Positions 1-9,668 of a stretch of DNA of 64,000 nucleotides are shown here, in pieces. Position 1 is the stretch's first letter; every line of letters starts with the position of its first letter. The notes below the pieces were generated by a model. It had not been told where the DNA came from and searched no databases. It saw nothing but the letters and a program-made list of their open reading frames with translations. Source of the DNA: Lolium rigidum (taxonomy: Eukaryota > Streptophyta > Magnoliopsida > Poales > Poaceae); contig NC_061510.1 in assembly GCF_022539505.1 (NCBI RefSeq), positions 273,057,687 through 273,121,686 of the forward strand, written 5' to 3'. Both the position numbers and the translations under genes were made by a program.

Positions 1-498
1 CGGAAGATTATCGGCTGTCAGAGGAAGAAAGAGGATCGGTTGTGGCACATTCTCGCCTCGGGTAAGGACTCGGGGGGCAGCTCACCTTGAAGGCTTTCCG
101 CTCAGAGAGGCCGATTTGTGTTCAAATCGGCTGACGCTACATAAGGAATTTCCCCGCACACAATCAGGCCCAGGTCTACACAGTTTATGCGCGTATTCCT
201 CGTCTCTGTTTTACATCGGCTGAGACTCGGGGGGCAACAGGCCTGGTAGATCGCGCTGTTGAAGGGCCGGTGCGTTGTTATCGGCTCATTACGCATTGGC
301 AAAGGGGACGAATCGGCAAGGTCAGTAGAAGAGAGAATCGGCTCAATTAAAAGGAATCGGCAAAATCAAGATTGGGGAAAAGTTCTTCATTGATTAAGAG
401 GGGATTCCTTACATAAGGAGCTAATTGCTCTCAAAAGGGGAATACTAGGGGTTCCACTGCCCCATCTACTACTACTGGCCCTATTCTAGAGGTCCTAT
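1..498 (+). repeat. Non-coding 3' internal region of A0 with ATCGGC/GCCGAT dyads
   Basis: No credible gene. The stretch carries repeated TCGGGGGGCA motifs (near 70 and 229) and many ATCGGC or GCCGAT half-sites, some paired as inverted repeats with short spacers (for example around 109-130). The same arrangement recurs in element H at about 41870-43170. Confidence 0.6.
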
Positions 499-1014
499 CT
501 ATGGGCCATCACTGCCCTCGTCGTCGCTGTCGTCGCCATCATCGGCGCTGCTCCCGGCGGGCTCGTCGTCGCTCCAATGGCCGCCGACCGGGCCCTCGTT
601 GTCTTCATCTTCTTCGTCAGCGTCGTCCTCGTCGCTGTCGAAGTCGCTAAGATTGCCCGGCCAAGGGCAGAACCGCTTGGCCGGCGGCTCGTCGGAGGAG
701 CCCTCGTCGTCGTCCTCCTCCTCTTCCTGCTCCTCCTCCTCCCCGGGAGAGGTGAAGTCGCAGGAGAAGCTGTCGTCGTCACTCCCCTCTTCCGTTTCCC
801 CAACGGCGAGGAAGCGGAGGTCGCTCTCCCCGTCCGTCAAGGACTGGTCGTCCTCGGACCAGACGGAGAAGTCGTGGTCTGATTCCTCCCCCGCCGCAAT
901 GGCGCGGCGGGTGTTGGCCGCGTGGACCGCCGCAGCGTCGTACTCCGGCGTCGGCTCACGGGATGTGGAGGATTGGCTAGCAAGATCCGATGGAGCAGAG
1001 GAGGAGGAAGACAT
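499..1014 (-). CDS. Antisense ORF of element A0: Ser-rich, acidic protein
   Basis: A 171-codon minus-strand ORF lying between the internal region and the 3' LTR, opposite in sense to the element. I start it at the ATG at 1014 because the protein then begins MSSSSS, like the related ORF in H (43221-43649). An upstream in-frame ATG at 1059 is possible. Visible parts: a Ser-rich N-terminus, an acidic centre, a short basic motif PPAKRF near residue 117, then long Asp/Glu runs. No known domain is recognised. Antisense ORFs near the 3' LTR are known from Tat-lineage elements such as Grande and RIRE2; their role is unsettled. A nuclear location is only a guess from the basic motif and acidic runs. 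Low-complexity composition means chance openness must be considered, but the match to H argues for a real product. Confidence 0.6.
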   Translation of the reverse strand: MSSSSSAPSDLASQSSTSREPTPEYDAAAVHAANTRRAIAAGEESDHDFSVWSEDDQSLTDGESDLRFLAVGETEEGSDDDSFSCDFTSPGEEEEQEEEEDDDEGSSDEPPAKRFCPWPGNLSDFDSDEDDADEEDEDNEGPVGGHWSDDEPAGSSADDGDDSDDEGSDGP

Positions 1015-1278
1015 GGTGGCTGGGAGGGTTTTTGGAGTGCTAATGCGGAGGAGATACAAAGGAAGAACTGTTCAGAGCGGTTAAATCAAAGGGGGATATA
1101 GTGGAGATTCAATGCCACAGCAGTTTCCGAGGAAGTGGTGCCTAAAAAAAAAAAAAAAAACTGCCAGGTCACGCGGAGAAGTTGAGAAGGCAAGGCATCA
1201 TCATGAGGGATACTGCGACGGTTACGCCACGACATGACCCGACGAAGGAAAGCAGAGTGATTTTGGAAATAATATTTC

Positions 1279-1295
1279 CAAAACCAGGGGGCATG
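1279..1295 (+). other. Polypurine tract of A0
   Basis: A purine-rich run containing AAAACCAGGGGG ends just before the TG of the 3' LTR at 1296. Element H has the same motif at its 3' LTR (43916-43935). This is where plus-strand DNA synthesis is primed in LTR elements. Confidence 0.7.
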
Positions 1296-1506
1296 TGTTA
1301 TCACCGGAATTTAACCGAGTCGAGGTGGGCCGCGACCAAGAGGGACATAAAGAAATATATATAGAAGGAATACGTGAATCGGCCTTTTTACCAAGTTGGG
1401 CTTAATTGCCCGTGTATCTGTAACATATTAGATCGTATCTTAGTTTAGAGATAGAATCTTAGTCGTGCACGGTTTAGTGCACGCCCGCATTAGAAAGTCC
1501 CCTGGA

Positions 1507-1517
1507 CTATAAATATG
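1507..1517 (+). promoter_or_regulatory. TATA box of A0 LTR
   Basis: CTATAAATATG, with identical placement in both H LTRs (38227 and 44150). Transcription would start about 30 bp downstream, defining the U3/R border. Confidence 0.6.
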
Positions 1518-1628
1518 TACCTAGGGTTTATGGAATAAACAACAACTCACGTTCAACCCCAAAAACAAACCAATCTCGGCGCATCGCCAACTCCTTCGTC
1601 TCGAGGGTTTCTATCAGGTAAGCGACAT

Positions 1629-1661
1629 GCTGCCTAGATCGCATCTTGCGATCTAGGCAGC
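1629..1661 (+). other. Perfect 15-bp hairpin in LTR leader
   Basis: Left arm 1629-1643, 3-nt loop TCT, right arm 1647-1661, with every position paired. It lies about 90 nt after the likely transcription start and 11 nt after a GTAAGC splice-donor-like site. It is retained in the H LTRs (38341-38373 with 14 pairs; 44263-44294 with one internal mismatch). Confidence 0.7.
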
Positions 1662-2471
1662 ACAAGCCCCACGTTGTTCATGCGTTGCTCGTACTTGAAG
1701 CGCTTTTGATGGCGAGCAACGTAGTTATCATTAGATGTGTTAGGGTTAGCATTGTTCTTCGTTTAAGCATGCTTACGTAGTGCAACCCACGCATATCTAG
1801 CCGTCCTCACGCCTATCCCAGGTGTGGGGGCGGCACCCGCTTGATCATTATTTAGTAGATCTGATCCGTTACGATTGCTCCTTGTTCTACAAGGATTAGT
1901 TTAATATCCGCAATAGTTTGGCCTTACAAAGGGGGGGAGGATCCTGTGGCACGTAGGGTGGCGTTCGCAAGTCCTAAACGGGATGTTCCTAGGATCAACT
2001 TCATGTTGGTTTTCTGGCCTTGTTTAGGATCGGCTTACGAGCACCGTGCGTGGCCATCCGGCCCAACCCGGAGTAGGATGATCCGATTATGTGGTGAAAA
2101 CCCTAAATCGTCGTAGATCTCATTAGCTTCATCTTGATCAAGCAGGACCACCAAGTATTCGTACACCCCGTACGGATCATGGGTGGATCGGCTCTTTGAG
2201 CCGATTCACGGGATAACCCGAGAGCCGATCGAGGCTCGTATTTAACGTTTACGTGTATGCCCCGCAGGAAACTAAGCGAGGCAATCTCATCACCTTCCCG
2301 ACCGGGTATAGGTCGGGTGGCACGCCCTTGCACTTCGCAACGCCGCGTGTGACCAGAAGAGCATTGCGGGCCGTCGCTCGGAGGGGTCTCAGCCAGCCGC
2401 AGCTCTAGGCTCCCCCCGGCTCTACAGTGTTGACAAGGCCGCTGCCCGCCGGTGGGTTTTGGCAGTCAACA

Positions 2472-5400
2472 CCTGGTCAGCATAGGACGTGCCCACGACG
2501 CCCAGGCACACCAGAGCGTGCACGTCCACGTCCCTGGACACGCCAGTGCACGGCCTCACCCCATCGCTGCTGACCTCCTCTCGCCCTCTCCTCTCGCACA
2601 CGTGCTCACCACGGCACCAGCTACCTCCCAGACATGCTTACCTGCTCGCGGGAGCCCTGTAGCCCTCACCATCATTGACGACTTCCGCCGGACCCGTGAC
2701 AGATGACGACGTCGCCCGAGCCATTCCGTCTACCATTTTCTGTGCCACGAAGCCCATCCTGCTCGCCATGACGTAGAGAGAAGCACGCCGTCCTCGCCTT
2801 GCCCCTTCGCAGCCCAGAGAGCCGTCGCCATGATCGACCTGCCCGTGCGCCTCGGCACCGCTCGCTCGCTATAAATAGAGGCCTCCCCTGCTCGATTTCT
2901 TCACGCCACTCGCTTCCTCTCTTCTCACTGAGCCTCCTCGAGCACCGCCCCGTCCCAATTTATCTTGTAGCCAATCAATTGCCTGCCGGAGTTCCATCGG
3001 AGCCGTCGCAGAAGGAGCTGGAGTTGCAGCGCACCCCCGGAGCTGCCGCGACCACCATCGGCTTCCTCGTCGTCGACAACGCCGACCTACCCCATCCCTG
3101 AGCTCCGCCGGCCGCCGGTGAGCCCTCCGACCCCCTAGGTTCGCCGCCAGTAGAGTGCGTGCTCGCCGTCGACGACGACGAGCATCGACCTTCAATCTCC
3201 ATCTAATCCTACGGCCCTCCTCTCGCGTACCGATTCGGTGTTTAAAAAGACACTGACAGTGGGACCCACTGTCAGGCAGCCCACGCGTGCGAGACGCGCT
3301 GCTCGGCCGACCCTCTTCTTTTTCTCTCTCTGGCCCGTTTAGCTTTCCCGCCCGAGCCCACAAATTCAAATTTGAATTTTTCTGTTTAGTTGAAATGTAA
3401 TACTGCTGCTTGATTAAAAGTTGAATAGAACAAAATCTACTAAACCAAATTTGTTGATTCAAAATTCTATGGAGAGCCTGTGACTTTATCTATCCAACCC
3501 AATTAGTCTCAACCCTTGATTCATTATAGATCACTTGAAATAAAAATAACAAGGCAGTACCTTTTCAAAATTCAAACATTTATTAAAAATCAACCATAAT
3601 GAATTTTGAGTTGTTTCCAACTCTCCTAATTCACATTTCAAAAACTCTATTTGATTATGCAAAAATATGTCATGGTCGCTTCATATGATCATGGGCTAGA
3701 TTCAAATAATGGCTATGTGGATATTTCTAGCCCATTTAAATTATTTAAAAAATGGTATTTAAAACCTATGAGGTATAGCCTCCCATTTAAATCACCTTTC
3801 CAAGTAATTCAATGTGACGTGATGACCTTAGTCTTCATCACCTCATATGTTATCACTTGAGAATATTAAATCTTCTCCAAAGTAGTATTTAAATTGTATG
3901 AGATGTAGTATCTCATTTAAATCATTTTCCCAAATGAATAAATATGAAGTGGTGACTTTGGTCAACATGATCTCATACTTTATTGTTAGAGGAAATTAAA
4001 TCTTAGTAATGTTCAATGAGAGGAAATTACTTTTCAAGGGAAATAAAAGAAAACCCTAGTATGGTGTTGAGTGATGATTGTGATGATGATAGATCATCTT
4101 GAGTGAGCCATTAAGGCTAAGTAGTCTCCTTAAGTATTGTTTGGTGATTGTTACCTCGTATCCGTTTATAGACGCTAGTACCGAAGGCTACGAGGAGGAG
4201 GAGGTCTTCTACGAAGAAGAAGAGGAACACTTTGATCAATACACCAACCAAGGCAAGCTCTACTAATGCCAAGCTACTAGTGCAAGATACCATGGCACTA
4301 GTATTGTTGTTTAAGTTTTATTCTTCCAAGCCCAAGTTTTTATCCTGCCACCTTGTACTTTGTTTACCAAGGCTTTTTCTTATAGTTGATATTGATCTAG
4401 AGATAGAATACTACAAGAGCTTCAAACCTAGCCTAGAGAGCTGAAATTTAGTTAGCACCCCTCATGACTAGTTGCTAGTGCTAAAACTAAAATTGACTAC
4501 TCTAGATGGGAACTTGTGAAGCAAATGACTTTGAAAACCTTAGAATGATGAGTCATTCTATTGAAAGTTTTGAAGGTGAATATGACCTTGAATGACATGG
4601 TGAATTTGACAAAAACTGATGGTTGGATTCGGATGTGATACCATTCCAATTTTAGAGTACCCCCACAATACCTGATTATGGGTAAGGCTTTAGCTGGAAA
4701 TTTATGTATGTTAGTATGAGTTCCCTTTGAACAAGCGTCATAGGGGTTATGCCGAGGCTGCCTCCGTGAAAAGTGAAATGACGTGAAATAGAGGTGAATG
4801 TCCTACCCAAGCCCTGTGCAGTTCCCAGGATGGTAGTTTGCCATCACTAGGAGGCCAATCTCACAGGGGAGGTGCCTATACTAGGGTATGTAAGTGAAAG
4901 GTTAATGGTTGATGATACGCATACTGAGTATGATTATTCAGGGCTATCCCTGACGGATGTAATCAAAAGTTGTGGCACAACAGTACGACCTCTGCAGAGT
5001 GTAGAACTATTTGAATAGCCGTGCCCGCGATCATGGGCAGTTGGAAAGGCCATACTGTTCCGTCATCAGAAAATTTCAAAATGTGACATGTGACTGGTGA
5101 CTTGTGACTTGAACTTGAATGGTGCCTTTGACTTGACTACCACCAAGTTGTGGGGATGACACTAATGTTCCCACTTGAGTAATTTTTGACAAATAAAGAG
5201 TCTTTGACTATTGAAGTGTTTATGAAATAAAACTAGCTTTGTGCAAATAAACCTAGAAGCTTAGAACCCTTATTAGATCTACTAGTACTTTTATTAGTAG
5301 TAGTTTGCGAGTACTTTATAAAGTACTCATGGCTTTGTCCCTGGCTATTTAAATGGCCAGACTATGAAGAGGAGCACCAGTACCAGGAAGATGGATAGCA

Positions 5401-5679
5401 GGACGTCTATGATAACTAGGATCACCTCCTGACGTCAAGCGTTGCCTGTGGAACAGATGGACCGCTACTACGTTTCTTCCACTATGTGTTTTGTGTCTGA
5501 TCTTTAGATCAATTGTTGTATTAAGACTGGATCATGTGATCCTTTGATGTGAGACTATTATGGTTTGTAATGTATGATGTTCTGTGATACGAACTTATTA
5601 TGTCTCGCAAAAACAATCTTCCTGGGATTGTGATGTACGGCATAATAGGCATATGGAATTAAAAATCCGGGTGTTGACA
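2472..5679 (+). repeat. LTR1 (5' LTR) of T1, 5' part missing
   Basis: It matches T1 LTR2 from about 9285 through 34510 and ends in GTTGACA. It has a GC-rich promoter part (about 2480-3360) and an AT-rich remainder. Small ORFs inside (such as 2869-3462 minus) are not conserved as proteins, and I see no gene. Confidence 0.85.
2869..2878 (+). promoter_or_regulatory. TATA box of T1 LTR1
   Basis: CTATAAATAG in a GC-rich context. It is repeated in LTR2 (31721-31730) and in solo LTR T2 (36724-36733). Confidence 0.6.
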
Positions 5680-5682
5680 AGT

Positions 5683-5695
5683 TGGTATCAGAGCC
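5683..5695 (+). other. Primer-binding site of T1 (initiator tRNA-Met)
   Basis: TGGTATCAGAGCC, complementary to the 3' end of plant initiator tRNA-Met, starts 3 nt after the LTR end GTTGACA. It fixes the LTR1 boundary and the element's plus orientation. Confidence 0.9.
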
Positions 5696-5891
5696 ATTGT
5701 TTGACCTTATGGACGTTTGAAAACCTTAGTTTCAAAACAAATGAAGTGAATATTTATGAAAAACTTATTCACACTCTTACCCTTGAGATCTTTTCAAAAT
5801 GGGAAATTCATGCTCTACTTTTCCTTGTAATTCTACATAAAATTTTGACACACTTGCACTTCTCTAACTTACTCATCCAATTCACCTACAG

Positions 5892-6683
5892 ATGGAGCAG
5901 CTCAACCACACCAAGTTCTACCAGTTGGGCAATGGAGGAAGCCTGATCTTTGAGAGGGACTTGGAGGCCTTAGCTGAGTATCTCGAGCGCCCGCACCCGG
6001 AGTTCTTTGGAGGACAAGTCAATGATCAGCCTGGAGGGCAACTTCAGTGGGTCGTAGTTGCAGACCTGAGGGGAAAGCTAGAGCTACTATGTCCGAGAGG
6101 ATCCAGTTCTCTTTGAGGGAGAACAACTGGCTGGATGGACTAGCTCGAGCCATGCAGGAAGCACTTGCCCGTCTGTGTGGGCAGAATGTGAACCAGATCA
6201 AGGGAACTCGCTTCTCCCACCTTGCAAGGCATGACTCAATGGGAGCGCCAATGGATCTGTCACCTCACCCCGAGGTGAAGTACCATGTGGAGCACCTAGA
6301 CTTCATGCTGTGTGAGACTCGCAGGAAGCTGGACAACTCCCGCGCCTATGCCAACCAGACCTACCTCCACCAGGCGCAGCAGACCGAGACCATCAAGATC
6401 CTTGCCAAGGAGCGCAAGACTCTTCGCCGTCAGCAGGCGAAGAAGGACTACACAATTGCTCGCCTCCGCGCCAAGATAGCATCCGTGGAGGAGACTGTCA
6501 AGGACACTGAAGGACCTAGAAGGAGAAGGTGAAGACATCCAGGGAGATGGAACATCCTACCTGAGTGATGATGATGACTTTGAGGAAGATGAAGACCTGG
6601 ATTTCCACACTGATGTGGAAGGCTATGAGTTGATGGAAGCTGGAGAGGATGACTTCATCCCGATAGATGTTGATGAGGAGTAG
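5892..6683 (+). pseudogene. Accessory ORF upstream of gag in T1, two frameshifts
   Basis: A coding region of about 264 codons read in three pieces. It begins at the ATG at 5892 in one frame, shifts near 6085 to a second frame that runs to about 6520, then returns to the first frame and ends at TAG 6681-6683. The middle part is rich in charged and Gln residues and looks like a helical or coiled-coil segment (around KILAKERKTLRRQQAKKD). The last 50 codons are strongly acidic. No known domain is recognised. The start ATG follows a pyrimidine stretch ending CACCTACAG, a good splice acceptor. The two opposite shifts cancel, so the copy is a damaged version of a longer ORF. It sits where most Gypsy elements would start gag; gag follows at 6923. 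Function is unknown; a gag-like or RNA-binding accessory role is possible but unsupported. Confidence 0.6.
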
Positions 6684-6922
6684 TAGTATCACTAGAGCAC
6701 TTGCGTAGGTGTGAGTTTGTATCTGTCCCTTTCTATCGAAGAATGAAGAAATGGTTCTTAAAACCATTGGTGTGTTAGCTTGTAATGTTGTTTGGAATGA
6801 ATGAATGAAAGTGTTGTGTGATTTCAACATGTCAAGTACTGAAGTCTTGAAACTTTTTACACTTTACCCCAAACAAGCCATATAAAATTTCCTCTTATCT
6901 TATGATCTACCTCAATGTTCAG

Positions 6923-7796
6923 ATGGCCCCTCCAACCCGCAGCACCAACCAAGATGCAATGATGCAGATGCTACAAATGATGATGGCAGATAGAGAAGTC
7001 GAAAGAGCTGAGCGACAAGCCAACCTTGCCGTACTGCAGCAGATAGCCCATAACAACCAAGGACATGGACATCAGGATCATCCTGGATCTAAGTTGAAGA
7101 ATTTCCAGAATACTAATCCCCCAATGTTTAGCAAGACTGAAGAGCCTTTAGATGCAGATGACTGGCTCCAATCAATGGAGAACAACCTGGAAGTTGCAGG
7201 AGTTGAAGCTGCTGAGAAGGTGCTGTTTGCCACCCACTATCTGTCAGGACCTGCCAGAGCCTGGTGGAACAGTGCCCGTGCAATGAATGGAGGACAAATG
7301 ATGACTTGGGCGGACTTCAAGCTCAAGTTCAGCAGATACCATGTGCCACCGGGTCTGATTAAAAAGATGAGAGATGAGTTCAAAGAGCTCAAGCAAGGAA
7401 GAATGTCCGTGGTGGAATACCGTGATAGGTTCCTTACTCTGTCTAGGTACGCCCCGGATGAGACCGACACAAATGAAAAGAAGAAGGAAAGATTCATGAA
7501 TGGACTACATGATGAGATGTAGACAGTGTTAGTGAACATTCCGTTTGCTGACCTGGAAGCACTAGTGGATTCTGCCATCCAGATGGAAGGAAAGCTTCAC
7601 CAAGCCAATGAGAACCGCAAGCGAAGAATGATGCACCGGAGTGGACCCAGCAATACACCAAGGTATCGTCCCAACTCAAGTGGAGGATTTTCCTCAAGAC
7701 TCAACAAGCCACCTGTTCCGACGTTCCGTCCAAACTTCATCAACCACAATGGAGGACCCCCGAAGCCCGGAGCCAACAATCACAACAACAACAACC

Positions 7797-7854
<58 letters not shown>

Positions 7855-8155
7855 CCATAATGGTAACAACAACAACACCAACACTACCCCAAGGACTGGA
7901 AGCAATGCTGTCCCCATTGCCCCAAAGGAAAAGTCAACTGTGACCTGTTATGAATGTGGAGTTACTGGTCATTACTCCAATGAGTGCCCCAAGAAGTTGA
8001 TGAAGGCAGCCCCCAGTACCGCTGCACCTGCCCAACAACAGCGCCGCGTCGCAACTAGAAGGAACCCGAACAACCGCAACGGCCGTCTCTACCACATGAG
8101 TGCAACAGAAGCCCAGGAAGCACCCAATGCCATGCAGGGTATGTTGTCCTGTTAA
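6923..8155 (+). pseudogene. gag: gag polyprotein of T1, interrupted by one stop codon
   Basis: A Gag capsid/nucleocapsid protein of about 410 codons. I start at ATG 6923 (MAPPTRSTNQ), directly after a splice-acceptor-like TGTTCAG; an ATG at 6902 is also open. The retrotransposon Gag domain lies at about 7130-7520 (motifs ADDWLQSMENNL, ARAWWNSA, YRDRFLTLSRYAP). A TAG at 7520-7522 breaks the frame, which then continues without shift to 8155; a Gln codon CAG differs from it by one base. Downstream are an Asn homopolymer (about 7783-7855) and a CCHC zinc knuckle (CYECGVTGHYSNEC, near 7948) used for RNA packaging. The reading ends with no protease or polymerase. The element has no pol, so this Gag would have served a partner's replication machinery. 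Confidence 0.85.
7781..7856 (+). repeat. AAC trinucleotide microsatellite in gag
   Basis: About 24 nearly uninterrupted CAA/AAC repeats encoding a poly-Asn linker between the Gag domain and the zinc knuckle. Confidence 0.9.
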
Positions 8156-8213
8156 TCCACTGGCCCAATCTCTCTTAGGTTCCTAACTTTTGTTAAATCT
8201 CGGGACGAGATTT

Positions 8214-8232
8214 TGTTTAAGGGGGGAAGGTT
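8214..8232 (+). other. Polypurine tract of T1
   Basis: TTTAAGGGGGGAAGG directly before the TGTAACA start of LTR2, preceded by the CGGGACGAGATTTT motif seen in chromovirus elements. Confidence 0.8.
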
Positions 8233-9623
8233 TGTAACACTCCAAAATTTCAAAACAAAGAAAAATCAATTTCCCTTATTCCAAAATTGTGAGCCAACAA
8301 AATCTTGGTTTGATTTTTAAATTATGTGCATAGTGCTCATGCATGAAGGTGGTGATCTTTGCCATGATTGTTTGTTTGAAGTGTGGGACATGATTCAAAA
8401 CCCTAAACCCTACCCCTTTTCAAAATCAAAGAGAAACCAAGAAAAGAAAATCAAATAAAAAAGTGAAGCATATATGGGCATATAGCCATATTTGCAAATA
8501 TAGGTCTATGCCCTATTTACTTTACCAAAATGGTTTTGAACCATTATTAAACTCAACCTAACACTCAAGCAACCCAAAAGAATACATTTTGGTCAAAGAA
8601 AATCAAAACAAAAGAAAAGAAATTGAAAAAAACCTAGCACATCTGATAATGGTCACTTGTGACATTTTTATCATGATGCCTACTTTGAGCCCCTGTGGTT
8701 AATCTTTTCTAAACTAAACTTTCCCATCTCTTTTCTTCTCATCCAAGAACACATCAAGGTGATCATCTTGGTGTTGACCAACCTTGCAAATTCATTTTCA
8801 ATTGCTTATAATAAGCATTCAAAGTAGCAACATTGAAACAGAAACAAGATCACCTCAAATTTGAATTTCACCAAATTGACTTCAATTTGCAAACCAAGAC
8901 CACCAGGAGATGCCAAACATTATTAGACTCACGCCCAAGAAATAGTTTGGCAAAATTCAAAATATTTTCTCTTTCGGCCATTCCATCAAACACTTGGTGT
9001 GCAACATTTGACTTTGAGCATACACGCCAAAATCCAATGGATCTTAGCCTAAACCCTAGCCCCATTTGTCACCTACAGTGCTGTCCTCCCTTGACCTCAC
9101 CATGCCCTTGCACCACAATACATGAGAGAGAAATGACCAAGGCATGGCCATGCCAATCATCATGCCACTCCTCCATGCCAACTCCTTTTCTCTCTTCCCT
9201 AGCCTACATCACCTTGTCAAATAGCTTCCCCTCACTCCCTGACTCTGCCAGTACTCACCAAGGACGAAGAGAAGCGCTGCCCTGGCCAGCACAGGACGTG
9301 CCCATGACGCCCAGGCACGCCAGAGCTTGCACGACCACGTCCCTGGACACGTCAGTTCACGGCCTCACCCCATCGCTGCTGACCTCCTCTCGCCCTCTCC
9401 TCTCGCACACGCGCTCACCAAGGCACCAGCTACCTCCCAGACATGCTCACCTGCCCGCGCGAGCCCTGTAGCCCTCGCCATCGTCGACGACTTCCGCCGG
9501 ACCTGTGACAGATGACGACGTCGCCCGAGCCATGCCATCCACCATATTCTGTGCCATAAAGCCCGTCCTGCTCGCCATGACGTAGAGAGCAGCACGCCGT
9601 CCTCGCCTTGCCCCTTCGCAGCC
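8233..9623 (+). repeat. T1 LTR2, left part
   Basis: It starts TGTAACACTCC and is cut at 9623 by element C. The five bases 9619-9623 (CAGCC) are repeated at 31662-31666, the target-site duplication of C. Confidence 0.9.
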
Positions 9624-9668
9624 TGATGTCTACGCACGCTTCTATTCCTGTAGACAGTGTTGGGCCTC
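9624..9668 (-). repeat. Outer end of C's 3' LTR
   Basis: 45 bp matching 30174-30218 of C's other LTR. It is followed at once by the start of element D. Confidence 0.8.

Larger units (their letters stand above)
1..2471 (+). mobile_element. Element A0: 3' part of a Tat/Retand-like Ty3/Gypsy retrotransposon
   Basis: The 3' end of an LTR element whose 5' part lies before the window. It shows a non-coding internal region, a minus-strand ORF, a polypurine tract and a 3' LTR (1296-2471, TG...CA). The LTR and the minus-strand ORF are related to those of element H at 38013-45095, which gives the assignment. It sits inside the 5' LTR of T1: the bases after it (2472 on) match the T1 3' LTR from about 9285. 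The expected target duplication is CCTGG (2472-2476); the other copy is outside the window. Tat/Retand membership is inferred from the antisense ORF and general layout; no pol is visible. Confidence 0.8.
1296..2471 (+). repeat. 3' LTR of element A0
   Basis: 1176 bp from TGTTATCACC to GGCAGTCAACA. It aligns along most of its length with the LTRs of H (38013-39168, 43936-45095) but differs clearly in the first 150 bp, so it is a sister subfamily. Confidence 0.85.

Noticed and set aside
577..1084. Long plus-strand ORFs over the A0 antisense ORF
   Set aside because: They are complements of Ser/Asp/Glu-rich codons. Only the minus-strand frame shares motifs with H.
2869..3462. 197-codon minus-strand ORF in the T1 LTR
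   Set aside because: Low-complexity Arg-rich; in LTR2 (31829-32224) the frame is broken, so it is promoter GC-rich sequence.
7641..7943. Poly-Thr ORF over the AAC microsatellite
   Set aside because: Shifted reading of the microsatellite in gag.
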